Shown: positions 35,866 to 46,204 of the stretch, piece after piece
How the letters are laid out: every line of letters starts with the position of its first letter
How positions within the stretch are numbered: the first letter of the stretch is position 1
NCBI GenBank assembly: GCA_025738555.1
Contig: JAOVFP010000019.1
Coordinates: 310,001-374,000 of the forward strand
Length of the DNA stretch: 64,000 nucleotides
DNA from: Cyathus striatus
Lineage: Eukaryota > Basidiomycota > Agaricomycetes > Agaricales > Nidulariaceae
Reading direction: 5' to 3'
The notes under the pieces: model-generated
The model's input: the letters and a program-made list of their open reading frames with translations, nothing else
Told to the model about the DNA's origin: nothing
Database searches by the model: none
Translations under genes and position numbers: made by a program

Positions 35866-37477
35866 TACCATCGTCAATCAGTAGTTAGTGTTCATCACTG
35901 GTTAGTCTTGCCTGTATATCTCACCTTTCTGACCTCTTTCCACCTCAGAATTTAGTATTTAGGTTCTCTTTTTATAAACAAACACATCTGCAGTTTTATT
36001 TTTTATAAAATAACTCAAATTTCAATGTTATGTTTTAGGAAGGTTGTCACTCTCACTGGCTGCAGCACTGCAGAATGCAAAATTTGAGGTTGTTTTAGAA
36101 AGGTGTTTGCAGGGTCCAAGCTAGTGTCCACAAAGTGTGAGGACTTTATGCTTGCCCCCTGTTACACATGGAATACACGTGAATTCCACCTTTTCACATG
36201 TACTTCACATGTACTTCATGTGCACTACACTCCACCTCAAATGTATTCAAATCAGCAAATTTCCATTCAAATTTGTGATTTTTGTACACATGAAGTACAC
36301 ATGTAGTGCACATGTAGGGGTGAAATATTGAAATTCCACATGGAATTGCAAAGTGAAATTCACAAGGAGTGCACATGAACTAGTTACACTTGTACAGTAC
36401 ACATTGAAGTTACTTGTAATACACTTACCGGTTACTATTATAATAAAAATAAATGATTTACTATAACAGCACAAAGGGGAATTGAACCATTGATCACAGA
36501 TTTGATTACTAATCATACTAAAAGGGTCAAATTAACTGTTAAGCCAACTGGCCATATAATATATTTGAGGCAAAGGCTACATAACGATCTCTGGCACATT
36601 TCCATGCATATACATCATGTGACATATTGCTAACGCATTGCCAGCTCATCATTCCTTGCCCCACTTCTTCACTCCCCACTACCATCTCCCACTCTTCCTA
36701 CTCTTCCTTCCTCTCCCACTCTCCCATTCTCCCTTCTCTCTCTCCCTCCCCCACTCCCCTCAACCTCTCTCCCCTATCAAGAGGGTAGAGGGGTGTCAGC
36801 CAATTTTTTCATTAAATGCCTAGGTTTTATGATCACCTACTATTATATATGTAGTATTGAATGTATGATTAGTTTCCTCGCGTCACATTTGTCACATCAT
36901 TCCCAAGCGTCACGCATTTCCTGCGCATCACATTTGTCACATCATTCCCGCGCTTCACGCATTTCCCGCGCATTACATTTGTCACGCATCCGCATGCATC
37001 ACAATTGTCACATCATTTCCGCGCTTCACATATTTCCCACGCATCACATTTGTCACGCATCCACACGCATCACAACTGTCACACATTTCCCACGTGTCAC
37101 ATTTGTAACATCATTCCCAAGTGTCACGCTTTCGCATGTGTCACGTTTTTTACACATTTCCTGCACATCACACATTTGTCACGCTTTGGAAGCGCGTCAC
37201 ATGTCACATTTGTCACGTTTTGCATGAGCGTCACACATGTCACATGTGTCACATTTAAGAGGAGTGCCATACATTTTAAGCACATTATGCTTGCATGTGT
37301 GTTATGATTGTAGTATGTTGATGGTATTCCAACAAGTCTATAATGAAAATGTTTCTATACTTTTTACAGATCCTGTCAATAACAATACTGCACATGACTA
37401 TGGAGAAGTAATAGTAAGTTGTTTTAGGCAAGAGAGAAGAAAAGGCAAAGAGGCCTTAAGTGAATAAATACTAAACT

Positions 37478-38086
37478 TGTCACGTCCCATTCTATTCCAC
37501 TAGGAACAAGAACCTCAGAGTAGATAGTCTAATAGCAGAGTAACTTGTACAACATTAGTAAGGTGTGTGGAGATAATGAACAAGTACAGGAGTAGTGGAA
37601 CGTTGGCTTCAACTTGTGTGTTGCGCCCCTTGGACTTCCAGTTCCGTATTTAGAACAAAGCGGAGTAAGTGGCAAAATAGCGGAGTTGGCTCAAGGCCCA
37701 AGTGGGAGAAGGGTGTAAACATAGTTGATTTGAAACTGAAGTCTATCTACATTACAGGAGTAGTTTATATAGTAAACTACTTTGTCCAAATGTGTATGGA
37801 GTAATGCCCATGGGTATGTGGCATCCTAGGGTTAAGTAAACTCCATGAAATGTAGAACATGGTAAACTAGTAGTACGCCTCTAGATTATAGTCATAGGAG
37901 AAATGGCCGCGGCCGGAGAATGAGGTAGTAATATTAAAGGGAAGGAACAAGTAAACAGTTACAAGTAAACATTAGTAAGGAAGAGTTCGATATATAACAA
38001 GTATACATAGTCTGGAGGAAATGTACTAAAAGCGGAGTAAACCCGGAGTTGACTCCAATGGTACAGGGATTGTCACGGATATGACA
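37478..38086 (-). mobile_element. Solo LTR, 609 bp, flanked by AAACT
   Basis: TGTCACG...ATGACA with exact AAACT at 37473-37477 and 38087-38091. Nearly identical to the LTR at 27680. It is inserted inside E2, so it is the youngest layer of the nest. Orientation is inferred as for the other copy. Confidence 0.85.
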
Positions 38087-38839
38087 AAACTAAAGAATAG
38101 AAAAGCAAGTAAGTAATTACCACTGCACAAGAATGTGTAGAGAATTACAGGAGGTGTTGTCAGAAAAGTGAAACACATACAACAGTGTAGAAGTGTCATG
38201 TAAACGTACAGAGTAATCATATATGTGACTCAATAATGTGTGTTGAAGATATAAGAATAAACAATGGTTGATACAAGAATCATGACCATCTAATGACTGA
38301 GACATGTGAATTTGATGTAATGTGGAATCACATATATTCACCATTCTTTCACATTTGTCTTACATGTGTAGTTCTTTCATAACCTCATCATCTCTCATAT
38401 CCAGACAAAACATTGTAGTTTTTACTTTGTTATTTCATTACATCTCTAGACCTCATATAAAACATCTCATGCCATCTCATTTTCAAGTATCTCATGCTCT
38501 GTCAATAGTGCTAAGACTCCAACTACATAAACACTCTACATCTTTCATTCTAATTTCTTATTACTACCACAATTCCACAACTCTCTGATTGTCATTTTCC
38601 ATGTTAAGTCTTCCAATTCTACAATTCAATAGTTGCAGAGACATATAAATCTCACATGATTGAGAAGTGTAACATTTACAAAAAAAGTTGCAGTGTGCTT
38701 GACAAACACAACATGTATGAAAAACACATCATACATCTCAAAAACATGACAAATGTGTGACGCTCATGCAAAATGTGACAAATGTGACATGTGACGCGCT
38801 TCCAAAGCATGACAAACATGTTAAGCAAGACAAATGTGT

Positions 38840-39325
38840 TAAGCAAGACAAACACGTTAAGCGTGACAAACGCGTTAAGCGTGACAAACGCGTTAAGCGT
38901 GACAAACGCGTTAAGCGTGACAAACGCGTTAAGCGTGACAAACGCGTTAAGCGTGACAAACGCGTTAAGCGTGACAAACGCGTTAAGCGTGACAAACGCG
39001 TTAAGCGTGACAAACGCGTTAAGCGTGACAAACGCGTTAAGCGTGACAAACGCGTTAAGCGTGACAAACGCGTTAAGCGTGACAAACGCGTTAAGCGTGA
39101 CAAACGCGTTAAGCGTGACAAACGCGTTAAGCGTGACAAACGCGTTAAGCGTGACAAACGCGTTAAGCGTGACAAACGCGTTAAGCGTGACAAACGCGTT
39201 AACGCGCGTGACAAACGCGTTAAGCGTGACAAACGCGTTAAGCGTGACAAACGCGTTAAGCGTGACAAACGCGTTAAGCGTGACAAACGCGTTAAGCGTG
39301 ACAAACGCGTTAAGCGTGACAAATG
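38840..39325. repeat. 18-bp minisatellite GCGTGACAAACGCGTTAA in E2
   Basis: About 26 consecutive units, nearly all identical. Each holds the palindrome AACGCGTT. One irregular unit near 39200 reads GTTAACGCGCGTGAC. Outer units grade into variants such as GCAAGACAAATGTGTTAA. Because 18 is a multiple of three, all six frames stay open (NAFVTL, RLSRLT, RVKRDK and others); none is a gene. Confidence 0.95.
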
Positions 39326-39745
39326 TGTGACGCGCGGGAAATGTGTAAAAAACGTGACGCATGCGAAAGCGTGACACTCGGGAATGATGTTACAAATGTG
39401 ACGCGCGGGAAATGTGTGACAGTTGTGATGCGTGTGGATGCGTGACAAATGTGATGCGTGGGAAATATGTGAAGCGCGGAAATGATGTGACAATTGTGAC
39501 GCACGCGGATGCGTGACAAATGTGATGCGCGGGAAATGCGTGAAGCGCGGGAATGATCCTGTAGATTCATTAGTACCAGTAGTAAGTGAATATCCACCTG
39601 AAACACTACTAAAACACTGAAAGATCACTTAAGATCACCTATACATTCACTACTAATCATACATTCAATACTACATATATAATAGTAGGTGATCATAAAA
39701 CCTAGGCATTTAATGAAAATAATTGGCTGACACTTATGGAGGGTA

Positions 39746-40290
39746 AACCCAAAGCAAGACAGCACCAAAAAGGCAAGAGGGCCATGCGTGCAGTGTAGGA
39801 GGGGTAGAACAGTGACGAGTGCATAGGGCAAGAACAGCAGGAAATGACATACATGCAGGGTGAGAAAGGCAGGGAATGATGAGCATGGAGGGTGGGAATG
39901 GGGGGAACAACACCCATGGAGGGTGGGGAAGGTAGGGAACGATGCACATGAAAGGCAGGAACCAGGGGAACAACATGTGTGGAGGGCAGAAATGGCAGTA
40001 AATGACAAGTGTGAGGGGCAGGAATGGCAGGGAATGATGCATGTGAAGGGCAGGAATAGGGGGGGAATGATGCATGTGGAGGGTAGGAACGGGGGGAACA
40101 ACATGCATGAAGGGCAGGAATGGGGGGGGAACGACACGCATGGGGGGCAGGAGCAGCTGGGCAACAACAAGTGCTGTTGGGAAGGCAGGCAACAATAGTG
40201 GGGGGGAGGGTGTTGACAACAACAAGCAGGCAGGGGGGCAGGGCAGGGGGGCAATGAGCAGGCAGGGCAGGCAGGGCAGGCAGGGCACAA
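39746..40290. repeat. Purine-rich GGCAGGAATGGCAGGGAATG minisatellite
   Basis: Degenerate units of about 35 bp built on GGGCAGGAATGGGGGGAA and ATGATGCATGTG run to about 40200. They change to GGCAGGCAGG units up to 40288. The left flank of E2 (36640-36787) is pyrimidine-rich, so E2 landed between two low-complexity tracts. Confidence 0.8.
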
Positions 40291-40891
40291 TATCATGTGA
40301 CCAATATTAAATAATAGTTGTACTTAAATAGTTTTAAATATACTATTATTTTTAAATGATTTGAGTGAAGTACACATGGATTCCACATGTACAATTTCAT
40401 GTGTAGTTCACTTTCTTCATAGCTAAATTCACCTTCTGCATGAAATTTTTTAAGAAGTGGAATTCACATGTACTTCATGTGGAATTAGGTGAAGTGCATG
40501 TGGAAATTCTACAATTAAGTGTATTTTTGTGAAGTACACATGTAGTTCACATGGAAATGTGTACTACATGTGGAGTACATGTGTATAGGTGGGTGTGTGT
40601 AAAGTACTGCGAAGTGCTCACTTCGTGTCGGCCCCCGGTCAAAAACTATCAACGGAGTTTGAAAGCTCACCTCGTCAAGCTGTGACAACACTAACCAGTG
40701 ATAGAACACTAACATCTGAATGACGATAGTATTATGCTACCTTGATGCATTATCAACTTTCGGAGATGCGAATTGACTACATAGTTTGAAGGTCCGCAGG
40801 TCACCTGATCATTACATGGTATAAGTATGGGGACATCGTGAAACCCGCAGCTTAATCAAACACATCTTCATTACACTTAACGTCGATAAAC

Positions 40892-42516
40892 ATGAAAGCA
40901 GTAAGGTACTATGGTCCCGGAGATTTTCGAGTGGAAGAAATAGAGACCCCCCAGCCAAAACAAGGTCAAATCCAAATTAAAGTAAGTCTCTTACAGAACT
41001 TTATTGCAAAAAGCGGAAACGTTAACCCCATGCACAAATATTACTAGGTTGCCTGGTATGATATTTGAACTACTATATGATGATCTTACAATCAAATAAT
41101 GCTTAATAGGAATGGAAGTAAGTTCATAACACCACTCTTCATGCTGTCTTACTGACAAGTACCGACTTCAGTATGTGGCACCGACCTCCATGCATACCTA
41201 ACGGAACTTCCAATGTTCCCGAGCGCGGCCTCTCCCAATGCTATAACGGGGGAAACTCTGCCTGTTACGCTAGGCCATGAGTAACCATCCTGAAAAATAT
41301 GTTTTTTGAGATGATCACCAATTTTTGATCCAGGTTCTCCGGAACAGTGTCTGCTATTGGCGATGGTATCAACCCGCTCGTCTGGCCTGTGGGTCAAAAA
41401 GCTGTAATGTATGTCCAAGGCAGCCATTATACGCTTATGGGAATATGCTAAATATAGTAGTGAACCAATCATATCGTGTAATATGATAGATACTTGCAAG
41501 GCGTGTGCGTCAGGCACGAAGATACTGTGCCCATTGGTTAGTTGCATAGTAAGTCCATTATATCCATTGTTTACGTTATAAATCACTAACAAGCGCGCTC
41601 ACAGGGAATCGGTGGGTGGGGAGGAGGACTCGGGGAGTACATAGCAGTTAACACAGAAAATGTTTACAAGCTTCCCGATAACATACCCCGTAAGTCCAAC
41701 ATCACTTATTTTTGTTTAGCGGTGCTTATTCGATAATCCATAGTCGAAGTTGGAGCTTGCATCGAGCCCCTAGCTGTAGCATGGCATGCTGTAAAGCGTT
41801 CTAACTTCAAGAAATCTCAAACAGCCCTAATCCTTGGGGCCGGCCCCGTACGTCCCCAAGTCAACGAGTCCTGTCTCCGAGATTCCCTGATAATGTCTGT
41901 TTAAGATTGGAATCTTCATCATGAAAGCTCTCCGTGCAGTCGATAATACCTCCAAGATAATCATCTCGGAACCATCCCAGTTCCGCAGGCAGCTGGTTGA
42001 AAAGCATGGGGCTACACTGGCGATTGATCCCTACACATGTGACGTATCTTCCATTGTGAAGAAGGAAATGGGGATTGGCGCAGATTTCGTGTTTGATGCG
42101 GCAGGTACACAAGCGACAATGGACTGTGCGATCCAGAGTGTTTGTCCAAGGGGTATGGTCGTGATGGTTTCTTCATGGGAGAAGAAGCCGCAGGTGGACA
42201 TGAATACTGTTGTGACTAAGGAAGTCCAGTTGATCGGTAAGAGAGGAATACTATGATCAACTTAGAACTTAATTTTTATCACAGGCACCTGTTGTTATGA
42301 TGGTGTTCATTCTGAAGTATTGGAAGCAGTAGAGACAGGGAAGATTACTGGGATCGAAGAAATGATTACGATGAAGATTGGACTGGAGGATATTGTTAAG
42401 AAAGGTATCAAGGGCTTGCTCGAAGATAAGGACAAGCATGGTAAGTTCAGCGTCAGCTTTCACTTCGAACGTCGTACTTAATCTTTAATGCAGTCAAGAT
42501 CTTGATTCATCCCTGA
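40892..42516 (+). CDS. Zinc-dependent (R,R)-butanediol/alcohol dehydrogenase-like protein
   Basis: Medium-chain dehydrogenase that would interconvert an alcohol and a ketone using NAD(P). Start MKAVRYYGPGDFRVEEIETP at 40892. Exons by GT-AG rules: 40892-40981, 41048-41055, 41110-41117, 41172-41280, 41334-41408, 41458-41548, 41605-41689, 41744-41847, 41906-42236, 42285-42440, 42494-42516. Splicing the two 8-nt exons gives VAWNGICGTDLHAY with the catalytic-zinc Cys; GHEFSG supplies the His-Glu. The structural-zinc loop is CNMIDTCKAC...LC, then GWGGGLGEY, the Rossmann motif LGAGPIG and FDAAGTQATMD. The end is VKILIHP. Convergent with the short-chain dehydrogenase. Exon 6 borders are less certain. 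Likely part of the terpenoid cluster or a general redox enzyme. Confidence 0.85.
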
Positions 42517-42760
42517 AGTATGAGTTTCCGTGTCAACCTTCTTTCATCCGTGTACATTATACATAAAATGTTTATGTTCCCCACTCTCATTCAAATCGTT
42601 CAAGTGAAGCAACAAAATCTCAGCTCAAGTTCACTTCGAATGTCTTACTCAGTAATACAGTCAAGATTTTGATTCATCCCTGAAATATGGCTTCCCGTTT
42701 CAGCCTTCTTCCATTCATGTACATAAAACGCTAAAGTCCCCCATTCTTATGCTTCAAGTG
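42447..42760 (+). repeat. Tandem duplication of the dehydrogenase's last exon and 3' region
   Basis: The final exon TCAAGATCTTGATTCATCCC TGA (42494-42516) recurs at 42661-42683 with one silent change and its own CAG acceptor. Both copies are embedded in about 150 bp of similar flanks (TTCACTTCGAA upstream; TTTCAGCCTTCTT and GTACATAA downstream). The spacing is 167 bp. The second copy could serve as an alternative last exon encoding the same VKILIHP ending. Confidence 0.8.
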
Positions 42761-42918
42761 AAGCAAAAACAATGATAGCTCGGTTTGATTTCTCAGAATT
42801 GCATTTAGGAAGCGGAAACTTCACAAGCCATAAATAATTACTATGAACCAACTATGAATGGCAAAAACTAGACAGTCCGATAACTAAACAAGTTCGATGG
42901 CAGGCAGAATCGACATTT

Positions 42919-44298
42919 TTAAAGCCCCGACACCTGTTCCTCCAACCAATCCCAAAGCTCCTGTCCAATCTTGGGATCTTGACTGTCCTTGCGCGGGCTA
43001 CCGACCCTAGCCCACGGAATAAGGAACTTTCCCAAATATGTGTCAGTATTTCATACCAGGTCATAAACCGCCCCGATTTACCTTTCCATTCAAGTTAATC
43101 GCATCTGGTGATGTGCCTGCGTACAAGTGGGTAGCGACACCATTTGGGTAGATAGGATACATCATGAAGGCCTACAATGGCAATCAACGAATCGATCACG
43201 TTGGAATTTCGATGGCACTTACAATCATCTTCTTCTGGAATGAACCAAGATGTTGCTGAAGGTTAGTAGTTATGTTTCCAGGGTTCAACGATAAGGATAC
43301 AATCCCGTCAGATGCGTATCTGCGGTACAGCTCCTTCGCAAACACAACGTCACCATACTTGCTCTGGGCATATAGCGAGTCTGGAGACTCCTTCGATCGG
43401 GCAGGGCCATCCTTCAATGTCTTGTAATCGATACCATGGAGATGGTGTGCACCAGAGCTAATGGTTATAACGCGAGTATGCCCATCGGAGGAGGATTTTG
43501 CAGTTGAAACCAAAGTTGGAAGTAGCAGTTTGGTGAGATAGAAGTGGCCTGCCTCATCATTAGTATCAATTCTAAGGTGAGAGGTAGTATCATACCCAAT
43601 ACGTTTGTACCAAACTGAAGGTCGTAGCCTTGCTTCGTCAAGTCCGTTAATGGCGGTATCATTACACCACTATTATAAGTGAGTATAGAATACGAATCTA
43701 GGGAAGTCACATGCTGACCCTGAGTTATAAAGAACATCCAATCGGTTTTCTAGGCTTCAGCTATAATATTAGCACGGGCGCTCTAGCCACCGTTGCATTT
43801 TACTTACCGAAGGAATTCTTGGGCAGCCTCTTTGACAGAGTTGAGGTCTGCAAGGTCGAGCTTGAGGAATAGAGGTCGACTCCCCGTTTCTTTTTCGACA
43901 ATGTCAATGGCGGCCTTTGCTTTATTTTCGTCACGAGATGCCTGGAATGACGTTAGTCTTGTAGCCGCGAGTGGGTATAAGGGTATATTACCATATAGAC
44001 TTTGGCACCATGCTTGGATAGAACCTACGTGTTTTTTGGAACGTAAGAACATGGTACTTGTTTCTAATAAGAATGATAAATGAAGATTCTTACTTGGACA
44101 GTGGCTAATCCGAGACCTGAGTTCCCTCCTAGTAGAATGAAGTTCGTACGAGGAGAATAGTAAAAGTCGGAGACAGAACGAACCGGTGACAATAAAAACT
44201 TTTTCGTCTAGCTTTGGAACTTGGTCGATAGTCCATTTAGCCTTTGGAGGAAAGGTCTCCACACACATTGACTTGATGAAGTCCCACCAAACACCCAT
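42919..44298 (-). CDS. Short-chain dehydrogenase/reductase
   Basis: Classical SDR of the retinol-dehydrogenase/WW-oxidoreductase-like type, an NAD(P)-dependent oxidoreductase. Spliced minus-strand reading starts [20 protein letters not shown] at 44298. It has the cofactor motif TGGNSGLG (split by an intron at 44183), [13 protein letters not shown], the D-L-A-D acidic segment [28 protein letters not shown] (where NNAG is usual), [10 protein letters not shown], and the active-site YAQSK with Ser upstream. It ends [13 protein letters not shown]. About eight introns of 50-60 bp, length about 310 residues, normal for the family. An in-frame upstream ATG would add an unlikely N-terminus, so I chose 44298. 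No damage seen. It is tail-to-tail with the butanediol dehydrogenase; a role in oxidising or reducing the terpenoid is inferred. Confidence 0.85.
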
Positions 44299-46204
44299 AG
44301 TGTAGGAATAGGTAACAGTAGAGGAGACGTTTGACGGAAGGGATACGGGGGAAACAACCTGAAAGCAAGGTTGCGCTTTGAGTAGCGTTATGTGGGTGTG
44401 TAGGATCAGAGCGAGGCACCTCAGATAAGGGTGGATCAGATCACTGTAAATATGGTACAACCCGATTTACTTAACAATTAGAATAGTTATTAGAATATGA
44501 CATCTGACCGATGTGTGAGCAAATCTTGAATATGTGCAAGAATAGGAAAACTGACTGATCTATGCAAGATATTTACAATAAGATCTGTGACCCCATCCGT
44601 TCTAGGCCAATCGGAAAATTTTCGGAGGCTCGGTTCACGTTGCACAGGTAAATTTGGCACGAAACAATTGGAACAATAAACAGATTTACTACCTAATTTA
44701 GAATTTTCTAATGCATCTGGCACATTACATATTTTATGGCATACTCTAATTGTTACAAAAATCGGGATGTACCATATTTACGCAAACCCGATTTAGGCCT
44801 GTCTGAGGTGAGGTGTCCACACGTTTCCTCGGACTCAACAGCACTTGCAAAAGGTTTGATCTGATGACGAGAACCGACTGCAGAACGCTTTTTAAGTTGT
44901 GTTAAGGGGGTAGTAACAATGGGCTCAATCGGGGCTCAGCATTCGCACGTTTTCAGAGTTTCACATCCTTCTACAACGCCGATCTGATACTGTGCAATGT
45001 GGAAAAAGTGTGAGGATGCTTAAGGTGATTCTGAGTCAGTACCTATGTAAGTAGTGATGCAAGACAGTCAGAAATATATTAATAAACCTTTACTGTCGCC
45101 GTAGTTGCCGCCCATGGGGGCCTGGGCGTTTGGTCGGATGACAATTGTTACGGTAATGATCTTGATACCGTGGTTGTCGAAGACAAGACTTAGACAAAGA
45201 GATCTAAATCTTCAGCTTCAGCCTTCAGGCCCTTCAAAGAGCGACCGGTTCTTTACCCACGGACTACGGACTGGCTTAGAGTGGCTTAGTCTGGTTCGGC
45301 TTGAGACTTGCAGAGTTCGTAGTTCGCCTAAATTAGCTGATCGGCGTTTCAACTTTCAAAAGCAGTAATATGAACTGTTATGATGGAGGAGCCCCGCATC
45401 CGTACATTTTTACAACTTAAAGATTGATACTAAAATATTGAATACTTACTCGTATCATTCGTAAGTAAGCTAATAACTTGGGGTAGTTTGCACTGTTTAT
45501 GCTAGTCGTACTTAATTTTAATTACTATCCTATTGAAGAAGAGGTTAACGCTTTAATTTAATCTTAAAAGAAGGAACTATAATGTTGCTATAATAAAAGA
45601 TATAAATATATCTATCAACATTAAATGCTTTCGGATACGCAGCTGTGTTAAATAGCTTTACAACACTCAGTAACTTCGATCTCACCGAGAAACTTGTCCC
45701 AAGTTGGAAGGGAAAGACGGAATGTAAATTATCCTTACTTTGTTTACAATCTTAGTTGTCCAGATGGTCTTAAGCACTAGGACCGCGTGCGGTTAATTCA
45801 TATTTGATCTTTAAATCCCAGAAGCGGCAAACCGACTCCGACGACCAATGGCCTATTGATTAGCAGAGATTAACACCAAACCACGGATTGATGCCACTAC
45901 CGACTAACATTATTAATACTTCTTTCTGATTTCTACCGAAACAGACTCAAATCGTTCTATGTAGAAAGGGAAAGGGGAAAATGATGTCCACGTCCTTGAC
46001 TATAGCACTATGGGTACAATGAAAAATATTCATCCGCGAGTTTCCGTTTACGCTGAGTGTTGGAAGTATCGTGTAACTCGGCGGCCCCGCCTACACTATA
46101 CGGGGAAAGATCATTATTTCCAAAATCAGGAAGTACCTAGGTACTTCGAAATACTTAAGATAATCCAATCCACTTCAATTCTTCATTACGATAACACGAT
46201 CGAA
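44299..46204. other. Intergenic stretch between the SDR and the terpene synthase
   Basis: No frame with recognisable domain. This 1.9 kb separates two divergently transcribed genes and must hold both promoters. I could not identify specific regulatory sites. Confidence 0.5.

Larger units (their letters stand above)
36788..39738. mobile_element. E2: relative of E1 with 7-bp target duplication
   Basis: Left end GAGGGGTGTCAGCC, right end reversed CATAAGTGTCAGCC, flanked by GAGGGTA at 36781-36787 and 39739-39745. Arms share TCATTAAATGCCTAGGTTTT and beyond, then TGTCAC/GTGACA arrays (36880-37250 and 38750-39560). The core resembles part of E1's core in opposite orientation. The right arm has an extra 18-bp minisatellite. 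A 609-bp LTR interrupts the left part of the core. No transposase. Confidence 0.75.
35868..40729. mobile_element. M2: TA-flanked element related to M1, carrying nested E2
   Basis: Left end CCATCGTCAATCAGTAGTTA, right end reversed CTATCGTCATTCAGATGTTA, both continuing GTGTTC...ATCACTGGTTAGT. TA lies at 35866-35867 (shared with M1) and 40730-40731. Subterminal zones at 36150-36430 and 40360-40580 hold many words like CACATGTACTTCA and their complements. Removing E2 leaves about 1.9 kb. No transposase found. Confidence 0.65.

Noticed and set aside
38676..39628. Frames of 180-300 codons in the 18-bp minisatellite
   Set aside because: A repeat length divisible by three keeps all frames open; no gene structure around them.
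39625..40296. Pro/Cys-rich 223-codon minus-strand frame
   Set aside because: Produced by the purine-rich minisatellite; low complexity and no splice or start support.
44299..44460. Upstream in-frame ATG for the SDR (start at 44460)
   Set aside because: It would add about 54 residues absent from the family and crosses the likely promoter; the start at 44298 fits family length.
45105..45368. Possible small gene between the SDR and the terpene synthase
   Set aside because: No motif, no intron support, and base composition like the surrounding intergenic DNA.
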